Below, piece by piece: positions 7,896-15,387 of a stretch of 64,000 bases of DNA. The stretch lies in assembly GCF_019511525.1 (NCBI RefSeq), contig NZ_JAEUAT010000006.1, positions 1 to 64,000 on the forward strand, given 5' to 3'. The stretch's first letter is position 1; each line of letters starts with the position of its first letter. The position numbers were made by a program, and so were the translations under genes. Under the pieces are notes generated by a model, which was not told the DNA's origin, did not search any database, and saw only the letters and a program-made list of their open reading frames with translations. The DNA is from Rhizobium cauense (GTDB taxonomy: Bacteria > Pseudomonadota > Alphaproteobacteria > Rhizobiales > Rhizobiaceae).

Positions 7896-10337
7896 TCAGG
7901 CTGCAATCGCTTTATCAGGCTCATAATGGATGACCCTTGGTGTTGCCACCGCCGCGCCATTGAAATTACGTGTGATCTCGACCGCGATCAGACTGTCGCC
8001 GGGGTAGGATGGGCTGAGTTCGAGGGTAAGATAGTCGAAGAGCGCCCTCTCATGAACGGCGACCACAAGCTGTTTACCGTGTCCTTTCGACAATGTTCTG
8101 AGCAAGGCAGCGAACTGGGCGATGTGGACGTCATCCATGGACTGTACCGGATCATCGAGCACTAGCCACGGCATGCGGGCAGGAACCGACAGGTGCAGCG
8201 CAAGGAACAGGGTCAGGGCGGCAGTATTCAGATTGCCCTGGCTGAGCATCGCGCCCGGCGATCCCGACGACTGTCCAGATCGATGGATGGTTTCAAGAAC
8301 AGCTTCGACTTTGTCTTTGTCACTCGCCGGAAGTTTGAACATCGGCACGAACTGTTCCGATGGAGCAAGTCGCACGAAGAGGTCGCGCCAGAGCTTGTTC
8401 AACGTGTTGTTGAAGACCGATTTGATGATCTTGGCGCGTGCTTTTTCAGCGGCATCTGAAATCACTTTTGCGCCGCTTCTGACGTCGTCGACTTTGGCGA
8501 TTGCCGCCTCTAGATCGCGTTCTTCTGCCAACAACTGTTCGCGGCGCTGCGCCAATTGCGCGAGAACTCGAAGGTCTTCCTCATAGAGCCCGATTTCAGA
8601 TAGTGCCAGCACGCGTTTAGATACCAACGCTTCGGCAGCCTCAATGCGTTGATCCACGATTGTCATTGCTCGCGGCAACGCCTCGTCGATGCTCTCCGAA
8701 ATCATGGGGGCCGCGCCAGTCACCCATCCGAGGAGCGAGTGAACGTCGGGGACAATCGAGGCCGAGAGTTCGTCCTGCCGCCGGGCAAGGGCTGCATAAT
8801 CGCGAGCTGTCGACGCTGCCCGCGTCAATCGTGCGCCTTCCGCGGCGCTTTCCTTCAGCATGTCGAGCCGCTGAACAATTTCCTCCATCCTTGCGGCGCG
8901 ATTGGCGAAGTCCGCTTGATCCTCGGCGGAGAGGAGCTGTTGCTCAACGCTTAAGCGTTCGCGCTGCGCGGTTGTGAGGCGGCCTGTCTCATTCGCCCGT
9001 TCAGTCGCAAACGCCTGCAGTCGGCCGGCTTCGCTAGTCAGCGCGGCAATTCTTGCGGCAATGTGGAGTGTGAGCGGCTCGGATGAGTGTTCGCTGTAAT
9101 TTCGTTCGCAGACCGGGCAGATGTCGCCGTCGACATGCGGAGCGATACCAGCAAGAGCATTGGCGAGTGCACGTGCATCCTGCGCCCCTGCCGATAGGGC
9201 AAGATCAATTTCGCCAAGGCGGGCCGTGGCCCGCTGGATCGTTGCGTCGATCGTCTCGAGGCGCTGGCTGGCGGCCAGTCCGCTTGCAAGCAGGTTCCGC
9301 GAGCGCTCGGCTTCTCCTGCCGCCGAGCGCCGCGCCGCCTCAACTGAGGATTCGGGATCGGCATCGAACTCGGGGAGATCCGGAAAATCGGCCTTCAAAT
9401 CCGCCAGCAACGACTGGATCACCGCGCCATTGCTGTCACGCCAGGCAGCGAGTTCTGTCGCCGAAACCGCTTCGAGACGCTCCCGCTCTGCCCGGTCGCG
9501 GGCTGGGCCTTCGGGTAGCGCCTGCCAGCGCAAGCTAATCGAATTCAGTTCTGAACGTTGGCGGGTTAGTTCTGCCAGAGAATGGTCTTCGTCACGAGCT
9601 CCGGCAAGCCGCGACGCAATGTCGCCGATCGTGGCTTGGCTGATCGAATGTTTCTCGCCGGGCAGGATGTCCTGTAGCAGGGCATTTATGGTCTGTTCTC
9701 GGGTCCGCGCTGCGGTCCGTCTGGTTTCGCTCAGAACTACGTTCGATTTTAAATCTTCGCCGACGCCGGCCTTCTGTGTCTCTATGCGCCGAAAATCTGG
9801 CACGAGGCTTCGGATACGAGTGACATTGAACACTGGAAAAAGCCCGTCGACGAGCGCATCGAGTGGATCTAGGCCCAGCAGTTCCTTGACGAATTGCGTC
9901 AGAGGCGACGATGTATTGGTTTTGCGGGCATCGTAAATTTCGAGAAGGCGGCCGAGTGTCGCTTGCGGCAGGTAGGCCCTCTCGGCAAAGAATCGCGCAT
10001 CCTCCCCCGAAAGAAGCGGTTCCGGTGAAAACGTCTCGTCGCTAAATTGCAGCTTGCCGCTTGCCCGCGCATTCGGACTCAACAGCTCTGATGTCGTCAA
10101 TTCGATCGAACCACCCTCGGTGCCGAGATTGGTAAGATACGTCTGATAGCGGCTACCGCTATTGGAGAGATGGTTGATCTTGCCGGTCAGTCCGAGTTCG
10201 ATTGCCGAGAGTACGCTCGTCTTGCCCATCCCGTTAGACCCATGAACGAGCACGACCTGTGCGTCGAGGGGGATGACGACCTTACCGCGCAGGCTTCTAA
10301 AATTCTCGATTACGAGCGTCTTTAACCTAGCGGGCAT
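7896..10337 (-). CDS. Rad50/SMC-like ATPase, partner of a SIR2 protein (putative antiphage defence)
   Basis: 813 residues. Walker A G-S-N-G-M-G-K-T-S at 33-41 after a strand starting L-V-I-E-N-F-R-S, a long coiled-coil centre rich in Ala, Glu and Arg, a central C-P-V-C at 407-410 like a Rad50 zinc hook, then a second ATPase half: signature L-S-Q-G-N-L-N at 698-704, Walker B W-L-V-L-D-D-P at 724-730 and switch His762. This is the architecture of Rad50/SbcC and of the LmuB subunit of Lamassu. The ATG lies inside the 3' end of the SIR2 gene (11-nt overlap), so expression is coupled. Likely role: sense foreign or aberrant DNA ends and license the SIR2 effector. Confidence 0.85.
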   Translation of the reverse strand: MPARLKTLVIENFRSLRGKVVIPLDAQVVLVHGSNGMGKTSVLSAIELGLTGKINHLSNSGSRYQTYLTNLGTEGGSIELTTSELLSPNARASGKLQFSDETFSPEPLLSGEDARFFAERAYLPQATLGRLLEIYDARKTNTSSPLTQFVKELLGLDPLDALVDGLFPVFNVTRIRSLVPDFRRIETQKAGVGEDLKSNVVLSETRRTAARTREQTINALLQDILPGEKHSISQATIGDIASRLAGARDEDHSLAELTRQRSELNSISLRWQALPEGPARDRAERERLEAVSATELAAWRDSNGAVIQSLLADLKADFPDLPEFDADPESSVEAARRSAAGEAERSRNLLASGLAASQRLETIDATIQRATARLGEIDLALSAGAQDARALANALAGIAPHVDGDICPVCERNYSEHSSEPLTLHIAARIAALTSEAGRLQAFATERANETGRLTTAQRERLSVEQQLLSAEDQADFANRAARMEEIVQRLDMLKESAAEGARLTRAASTARDYAALARRQDELSASIVPDVHSLLGWVTGAAPMISESIDEALPRAMTIVDQRIEAAEALVSKRVLALSEIGLYEEDLRVLAQLAQRREQLLAEERDLEAAIAKVDDVRSGAKVISDAAEKARAKIIKSVFNNTLNKLWRDLFVRLAPSEQFVPMFKLPASDKDKVEAVLETIHRSGQSSGSPGAMLSQGNLNTAALTLFLALHLSVPARMPWLVLDDPVQSMDDVHIAQFAALLRTLSKGHGKQLVVAVHERALFDYLTLELSPSYPGDSLIAVEITRNFNGAAVATPRVIHYEPDKAIAA

Positions 10338-11349
10338 CTGACAGAGCCTTCGTCAGTGCGCTCTCCACGGGCGCGGAAATGTTCTCTCTGAGGACGTTCT
10401 CGACCGCCTCCTTGCCGAGGGGAGCGGCATTCAAGAGTTGGCTGGTTAGCGGGTCGTCCGTTTCCTGTTCAAGCAGCACGGAGTCCCATTTCCACCCCTT
10501 GTGCGCGCCAATCTTCGCAAAGAGGTTCTGAATATTAACGTCCTGTGCCGACAAACCGATCATCAGTGTCTGGCGACGTTGAATCAGCGCCAAAAGCTGG
10601 TCACGAACGATCTTGAACGTGTCATTGTTCATCCATTGGACTATCTGCGCGCTCCTCGCAATCAACAGTTTGCGATAGTGGTTCTCATCTTCGATTGCGC
10701 GCAACGCGCAACCGTGAAACTTGTAAACGATCCCGGCGGCGGGCGGACCGCGCAGATCGTCACCATCGACGGTAATTTGAAAGAAAGTCCGAGGGTCGTA
10801 TCCGAGGTCTCTGATGGCCGCTTCCAAAAGACCGTCCCAGTTAGCTGTTGCCACGCTGCCAACGGATCCTTCGAGGGCAAGCATCGCGATCGCGAGGTGC
10901 TCGACGTCTGGAAGCTGATTGCCAAATGTCACCGGAAAGTCGAGAGCGTCCCACAGCAGAAAATCCTGCCCCTCCCCTGAAACCGGTACGGAAAGAACTT
11001 CTGAATATTTGTTCCAGAGACGCGAGATCAGCGCCTTCAGACATGGCCATTCCGTTGCCGGACGAGCCATATCGATCGTCTCCATGTCTGAATCAGTCGG
11101 CTCGGCCATCTTCAGGACCCGCATGAGCGCATCTTTGAAACGGCAACCGACATCCTCGGTGGCATGTTGCCGCAGAAACTCGATGAGTTTCGACAGGATG
11201 CCGTCGAGGCCAATGACCCGATCCCGCGAGATGCCCGATCCAAGCCAGAAAGCGTATGAGCCTTGGGCGACACCGGATTTGACGGCCGAAAACGGCCCGT
11301 CAAGAAGATCAAGCGTCTCCTTGAGAGTAATAGAACTAGCGGTAGGCAC
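10327..11349 (-). CDS. SIR2-like domain effector protein
   Basis: 340 residues from GTG 11349 with GGGGAA 7 nt upstream. SIR2 fold motifs in order: G-S-G-I-S at 37-41 (NAD-binding loop), T-A-N-W-D at 168-172 (the T-x-N-x-D motif), K-F-H-G at 210-213 (catalytic His212), and G-L-S-A-Q-D at 265-270. There is no zinc-binding Cys quartet of true sirtuin deacetylases. This matches the SIR2 type used as NAD-depleting effectors in phage defence. It is the first gene of a two-gene operon with the ATPase. The pair would fit Lamassu with a Sir2 effector; a novel relative is also possible. Confidence 0.85.
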   Translation of the reverse strand: MPTASSITLKETLDLLDGPFSAVKSGVAQGSYAFWLGSGISRDRVIGLDGILSKLIEFLRQHATEDVGCRFKDALMRVLKMAEPTDSDMETIDMARPATEWPCLKALISRLWNKYSEVLSVPVSGEGQDFLLWDALDFPVTFGNQLPDVEHLAIAMLALEGSVGSVATANWDGLLEAAIRDLGYDPRTFFQITVDGDDLRGPPAAGIVYKFHGCALRAIEDENHYRKLLIARSAQIVQWMNNDTFKIVRDQLLALIQRRQTLMIGLSAQDVNIQNLFAKIGAHKGWKWDSVLLEQETDDPLTSQLLNAAPLGKEAVENVLRENISAPVESALTKALSDAR

Positions 11350-11363
11350 TCATGAATTCCCCA

Positions 11364-11391
11364 TTTCCCGTTACAAGTGTAACGCAGGAAA
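11364..11391 (-). promoter_or_regulatory. Perfect palindrome upstream of the SIR2/ATPase operon
   Basis: CGTTACAAGTGTAACG at 11369-11384 is a perfect 16-bp palindrome, flanked by TTTCC (11364-11368) and GGAAA (11387-11391). It lies about 20 bases upstream of the SIR2 GTG start, just before the ribosome site. It is a strong operator candidate, which implies that the pair is repressed or inducible. No regulator gene sits in the operon. Confidence 0.6.
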
Positions 11392-11855
11392 TTGTGCCGA
11401 TAAAGGGGGGAGCGGGCAATCCGGGTTGAAATGTGATCATGGCGGATCCCTGAGATCCCTGTGAGCTCGCCTGTCGAAAGCGATGTCACTACGATCGCGT
11501 CAAAAGGTTGCGGCCATGAACCGAGGCCTAAGCATCAAGGAGGCTTCACACTCGGTGCCGACTTCTACATCGGGATCATGAATATCGTAACCCATTGGAA
11601 TCATGGTAAACACTCTATTAATCAGAAGCGATATCACATTTACCTTCCGTCATGGCGGCGAATTTTGAGCGACGTTCTCACCATCGATAATGATCGGTTA
11701 TCGATAGGTAGTGAACTTTGCCTAACAAAATCATGAACTTAGTGCGCGCTATCAAACGCCGTCCTTCCGGCGTATGCAGCCGCTTTCAAACGCCAAACAG
11801 ACAGCGTCCGTAACCTTGCCATTTCGCGAGTTGTGAGATCGCAAAGGTTAACGTC
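11392..11855. other. AT-richer intergenic stretch with a dyad
   Basis: No credible gene. The interval is AT-richer than its flanks around 11560-11740. A dyad with 8-bp arms, ATCGATAA (11683-11690) and TTATCGAT (11698-11705), has a 7-nt spacer. A GC hairpin, ACGCCG/CGGCGT, follows near 11757-11774 between the end of the LysR gene and this dyad and may end LysR transcription. Confidence 0.4.
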
Positions 11856-12788
11856 CTATCGGCCGGCTGTGACGGTCGGTGGAACTTTGTCCACTATTCC
11901 GCGCCCCGGCCTAGCCAAAGACCGTGCGATATCAACAATGTCATCGCGCGAGGCGGTTGGGTCCTCCCTATTCCAGGCAACGCCAAGGCCGATCCGGAAG
12001 TCGATCCCCCTCACCTTCTTGAGCTCGAATGCACGGTTTGGAAGCTCAAGCGTCCATTCCGGCGCAAAGCCGATGCCAAGACCGGCCGAGACCAGGGATA
12101 CCAAAGACCAGGTGTCGTCACAGGAATAGGCGATGTTCTTGGTCAGGTCGTATTCCTCGAACTTCTCATTGAAGTAGCGCTCCGTGAACGACAGGTTCTG
12201 CCGGTTGAAGGCGATAATCTTCTGGTCGCGCAGATCATCGATGGTGATGTCATCACGCTTTGCCAGCGGATTGGAATGGCCAACGGCCAGATAGTAGCGT
12301 TCATGGGCAATCGAGAAGAAGCGCAGCGAGCCGATGTTCTCGACCGGGCGGATGAAGCCGAGATTGATCTGGCCACTCTCCAAATTGCGGATGATGTCGC
12401 CGGTGTTACCCGACGAGATATGGATACGGACATCGGGGAACTTGCGGGCGATCTTCGACAGGAACGTCGGCAGCATGCCAATGGTGGCGGGATAGACGGT
12501 GCCGATCCTGATTTGGCGGATGCGGCTGCCGCCGGCAGCCCTCGTCAGCTCGGTGCCGAGCTCGACCTCGCTGAGGATGCGGACACAGCGATCGTAGAAG
12601 GTTTCCCCTGCCCTGGTCAGTTCGACCCGCCTGGTCGAGCGGATGAACAGGGCACAGCCAAGCTCCCGTTCCAGCGACATGACATGATTGCTCAGCGCTG
12701 GCTGGGCAATCCGCATCTTGGCTGCCGCCCTGCCGAAGTGCAGTTCCTCGGCCACTGCTTTGAAATAGGAGAGTTGGCGCAATTCCAT
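11856..12788 (-). CDS. LysR-family regulator, intact copy A
   Basis: 310 residues. N-terminal LysR winged helix (L-R-Q-L-S-Y-F-K-A-V-A-E-E-L-H-F-G-R-A-A), then an LTTR effector domain (I-R-I-G-T at about 95 through A-G-L-G-I-G-F-A-P). It is of the BenM/CatR-like general type, ligand unknown. Almost the whole protein recurs at 22627-23533 in the same orientation, about 99 percent identical at the residue level over the aligned part. The C-terminal 15 or so residues differ. The gene is divergent from an XRE-type regulator at 12871. No catabolic target lies beside it. Confidence 0.85.
   Translation of the reverse strand: MELRQLSYFKAVAEELHFGRAAAKMRIAQPALSNHVMSLERELGCALFIRSTRRVELTRAGETFYDRCVRILSEVELGTELTRAAGGSRIRQIRIGTVYPATIGMLPTFLSKIARKFPDVRIHISSGNTGDIIRNLESGQINLGFIRPVENIGSLRFFSIAHERYYLAVGHSNPLAKRDDITIDDLRDQKIIAFNRQNLSFTERYFNEKFEEYDLTKNIAYSCDDTWSLVSLVSAGLGIGFAPEWTLELPNRAFELKKVRGIDFRIGLGVAWNREDPTASRDDIVDIARSLARPGRGIVDKVPPTVTAGR
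11910..12785 (-). repeat. Direct repeat, LysR copy A
   Basis: Matches 22650-23530 base for base with scattered, mostly third-position differences. Both copies point the same way and are about 10.7 kb apart, so recombination between them could delete the intervening cargo. Confidence 0.8.
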
Positions 12789-12797
12789 ATCCGGAAC

Positions 12798-12870
12798 ACC
12801 ACATAACGTTCACATATAATACCACGTATTGTACATAGACCCGTTTGGTTTGTCATGAACAAAATGTGGT
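12798..12870. promoter_or_regulatory. Divergent LysR/XRE promoter region
   Basis: AT-rich 82-bp gap. ACCACAT (12798-12804) is inverted as ATGTGGT (12864-12870) directly before the XRE ATG, and AATACCACGTATT (12818-12830) is a dyad with 5-bp arms. Either could be a binding site for one of the two flanking regulators. Confidence 0.4.
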
Positions 12871-13215
12871 ATGGACCCATTTTCGACGAATCTTAAAAGA
12901 CGTGCCGAACAGCTCGGCATTACAAATGCTGAAGTAGCCAGACGCGCCGGCCTGAGCGACCGAAGGTATGGGAACTACGTCAACGGTGTGCGCGAGCCCG
13001 ATCTCGCAACACTCGTCCGAATTGCAACAATCTTAGAGACATCCGTCGACGAACTACTGGGACTTCGTGGTGAGGAACGAGTTCGGAGTGTGGAAGAGGT
13101 TTTTCAAGAGCGTATCTCGTCGGCGCTAAAGGCCTTGCATGAGCAAGATCTAGCACAACTAGTTGTGATGATAGAGGCGTTAGCGAAGGCGAAAGGCAAG
13201 GCTAACTCGCGGTAA
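12871..13215 (+). CDS. XRE-family DNA-binding protein
   Basis: 114 residues. The N-terminal 65 residues form a five-helix XRE domain (L-K-R-R-A-E-Q-L-G-I-T-N-A-E-V-A-R-R-A-G-L, then a Y-G-N-Y-V-N-G recognition helix and T-S-V-D-E-L-L-G at its end). The C-terminal 45 residues are a charged helix, perhaps for dimerisation. There is no clear ribosome site, and the ATG overlaps a potential operator arm. Prophage-type repressor, TA antitoxin or stand-alone regulator are all possible; there is no partner gene downstream. Confidence 0.75.
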   Translation: MDPFSTNLKRRAEQLGITNAEVARRAGLSDRRYGNYVNGVREPDLATLVRIATILETSVDELLGLRGEERVRSVEEVFQERISSALKALHEQDLAQLVVMIEALAKAKGKANSR

Positions 13216-13562
13216 GAACGTTGTCGTCGATGACAAATTCAGAGCAGGCCGATGCTTCTTCAATGAGGATCTTCCTGATTATGGTCGACGTCACCTTGCG
13301 CGATAATGGCGTCGTCCGTCACGGCAATTCGGTCCGTGGCATGCCCCCTGTTGTTCAGATCGCGTGGAACGGGGCGCCAGATTTTGGTTAGATCGGCCTG
13401 TGCGGAAGGCCGTGGCTCCCGGTGGCACAATGAAATTCGTGAACCTCCTCGAGCTTACAGCTGACGACCGCGGGAGAAGATAAAGTTGAATTTCGGCCGG
13501 CCCCGTCGTTTCCAACTAGGCCGACCGCACTGCGCACGACAGCATGCGCAGCGCATTGCTCG
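13216..13562. other. Intergenic stretch, nothing recognised
   Basis: 347 bases between convergent XRE and amidohydrolase genes. A 74-residue minus-strand frame at 13291-13515 has no domain or ribosome site. I see no RNA gene or repeat. Confidence 0.4.
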
Positions 13563-14792
13563 TTACAATTGGTCTTTGACGATCTGGCCGCCTTTGATGA
13601 TAAGCGGCATGTGACGACCCTGGCCCGTCAACAGCGACAGGTCTTCGAGCGGATTGCCGTTAACGACGATCAAATCGGCGAAGGCGCCGGCCGTAACGGC
13701 TCCAAGTTTACCCTCGTATCCGAGCGCCTTTGCTGCATCCAGAGTTGCGGAGCGGATAACATCTACTGCCGGCAGATGTTCTCCTCTCAGCACAAACTCC
13801 TCCGACTGATGTTCATGCATTTCACCGAGGAGGTCGGTGCCGTAAATCATCGTCACTCCCACCTCCTGAAGAACTTTCAATGCGTTGAAGCCGGCACTGC
13901 GTACGTCCTCGATCTTAGCGACGGACACCGGTGGAAGCCCAAGTGATGCGCCATCCTTGGCCAGACGGTCATAAACAATATTGGTTGGCACGACGAATGC
14001 ACCGTGTTCCTTGGCCAGTTTTGCTGTCTCCGGCGTGATCAGGTTGCCGTGCTCGATAGATTTCACGCCGCATTCAATGGCACGACGGATGGCAGCGTCC
14101 GTATAGAGGTGGGCAGCCACGTAGGTCTGGGCGTTTTCTGCTTCCTCTACGGCGGCCAGCAACTCCTCGCGGGAGAATCCGAGATTGGCAATCGGGTCGG
14201 TCGGCGAAGAGACCCCGCCATTGGCCATCAGCTTGATGAACTGCGCGCCACCCTTTATTTCCTCGCGGCAGGCGCGACGGACTTCGTTCACACCGTCGCA
14301 GACGCGACCAAGCGCGCCAAGCTGATCCGGATAATGCTCGATCGAGCGACGATTGAACCGGCCACGATAGTCCGTATGGCCACCCGTTTGTGAGAGTGCC
14401 TTGCTACAGATGATCAGGCGCGGCCCAACGATCGCGCCCTCTTCCAGAGCTTCCACGAGACCATGATCCGCACCGCCAAGATCGCGAACAGTTGTAAAGC
14501 CGCGCATCAACATCGCCTTCAGGATGTTGGCTGAACGCAGGGCCACCAGCGAATTGGGAAGATCGGCATTGGCGCCGAGATCGAGCATGGTGGCGATCAC
14601 GTGGACATGGCCGTCGATCAGACCCGGCATTACCGTCTTGCCCGCAAGATCGATCACAGTATCGGCCTCCTCGCTCAGGCCGTTGCCGACCTCTGCGATC
14701 AGGTCGTCGCGAATAAGGATGTCGACCGGATCGGTCGGCGTGTCCTGAGATCCATCGACCACACGGGCATTTTTCAGGAGAATTATTGTCAT
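13563..14792 (-). CDS. Metal-dependent amidohydrolase, Xaa-Pro dipeptidase/imidazolonepropionase-like
   Basis: 409 residues from ATG 14792 (GAAGG 8 nt upstream; a TTG five codons earlier is less likely). All binuclear amidohydrolase ligands are visible: H-V-H at 62 and 64, Lys187 (the carboxylated bridge in F-I-K-L-M-A-N-G-G), His228, His248 and Asp320. The sequence style is that of the Sgx/Cc-type prolidase-like amidohydrolases that cut N-acyl or cyclic dipeptide bonds. It is the last gene of MFS, GAF, amidohydrolase, suggesting import and hydrolysis of an amide compound controlled by the divergent RpiR protein. Confidence 0.85.
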   Translation of the reverse strand: MTIILLKNARVVDGSQDTPTDPVDILIRDDLIAEVGNGLSEEADTVIDLAGKTVMPGLIDGHVHVIATMLDLGANADLPNSLVALRSANILKAMLMRGFTTVRDLGGADHGLVEALEEGAIVGPRLIICSKALSQTGGHTDYRGRFNRRSIEHYPDQLGALGRVCDGVNEVRRACREEIKGGAQFIKLMANGGVSSPTDPIANLGFSREELLAAVEEAENAQTYVAAHLYTDAAIRRAIECGVKSIEHGNLITPETAKLAKEHGAFVVPTNIVYDRLAKDGASLGLPPVSVAKIEDVRSAGFNALKVLQEVGVTMIYGTDLLGEMHEHQSEEFVLRGEHLPAVDVIRSATLDAAKALGYEGKLGAVTAGAFADLIVVNGNPLEDLSLLTGQGRHMPLIIKGGQIVKDQL

Positions 14793-14840
14793 GGTAGAAG
14801 CCTTCAATAGAAATTCAAAGGGTGTTGGGGCGACGCCACC

Positions 14841-15317
14841 TCAAGCCTGCCGGGCAGCCTGGAGGAAGTAAGGCACGAGCCAAGGCGCGAATGCTTCTGC
14901 ACGCGCCAGATGAGTTTCGTCGTAGACGCCTTCACGATGGGTGAGATTGATCGTTCCGATACAGGCGCCGTCGAATACGACCGGCACGTTGATCTGCGTA
15001 CCGCCCCCAAGGCTTGCAATCAGTTCATGATCAAAAAAGGCCCATTTCAGGCTGTCCATGTCCTTGCCGAGAAAGCTCTTCTTTTCACCGATGACATGGC
15101 GACCCCATGGCGTATCGGTCATCGGCTTTCGGCCGGATACCGGATAATGCTCGGTATCCGACGAATAGATGCGCACGACCTCGGCGCCATCGACGGCAAG
15201 CAGGGTGAAGAGGACATAGCCGACTTCCTCGTGCAGCAGGGCGTCCAGTTCCTGAAAAAAGGGTGCAGGCTGGTTCAGCTTTTGCATAGCCTGGTAAAGG
15301 CGCGTTTCATGATGCAT
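14841..15317 (-). CDS. GAF-domain protein
   Basis: 158 residues from ATG 15317 (AAAGGA 8 nt upstream). A single GAF fold: an N-terminal helix, F-T-L-L-A-V-D-G, Y-P-V-S-G-R-K-P near residue 60, V-I-G-E-K-K-S-F and I-G-T-I-N-L-T-H-R. No output domain is attached. Stand-alone GAF proteins in catabolic operons may bind the substrate or even act as enzymes (fRMsr-like), but the three fRMsr cysteines are absent here. It lies between transporter and amidohydrolase genes. Confidence 0.75.
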   Translation of the reverse strand: MHHETRLYQAMQKLNQPAPFFQELDALLHEEVGYVLFTLLAVDGAEVVRIYSSDTEHYPVSGRKPMTDTPWGRHVIGEKKSFLGKDMDSLKWAFFDHELIASLGGGTQINVPVVFDGACIGTINLTHREGVYDETHLARAEAFAPWLVPYFLQAARQA

Positions 15318-15339
15318 TGCAGCTATCCTTTGCAATAGC

Positions 15340-15361
15340 GGGAGCGGACACCGCCGCTCCC
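15340..15361 (-). promoter_or_regulatory. Intercistronic hairpin between MFS and GAF genes
   Basis: GGGAGCGG (15340-15347) and CCGCTCCC (15354-15361) form a perfect 8-bp stem with a 6-nt loop. It is placed after the MFS stop and before the GAF ribosome site, which suits partial termination or mRNA processing that sets the transporter/enzyme ratio. Confidence 0.5.
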
Positions 15362-15387
15362 GGAAGCTGGATTGAACGTGGTCCGGC

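Noticed and set aside
8122..9936. Several plus-strand frames of 88-271 codons inside the ATPase gene
   Set aside because: All mirror the ATPase coding strand; they are Arg/Ser/Ala rich with no domains or ribosome sites.
10327..11349. SIR2 protein as an ordinary protein deacetylase
   Set aside because: No zinc-binding Cys quartet, non-sirtuin spacing of motifs, and operonic coupling to an SMC-like ATPase.
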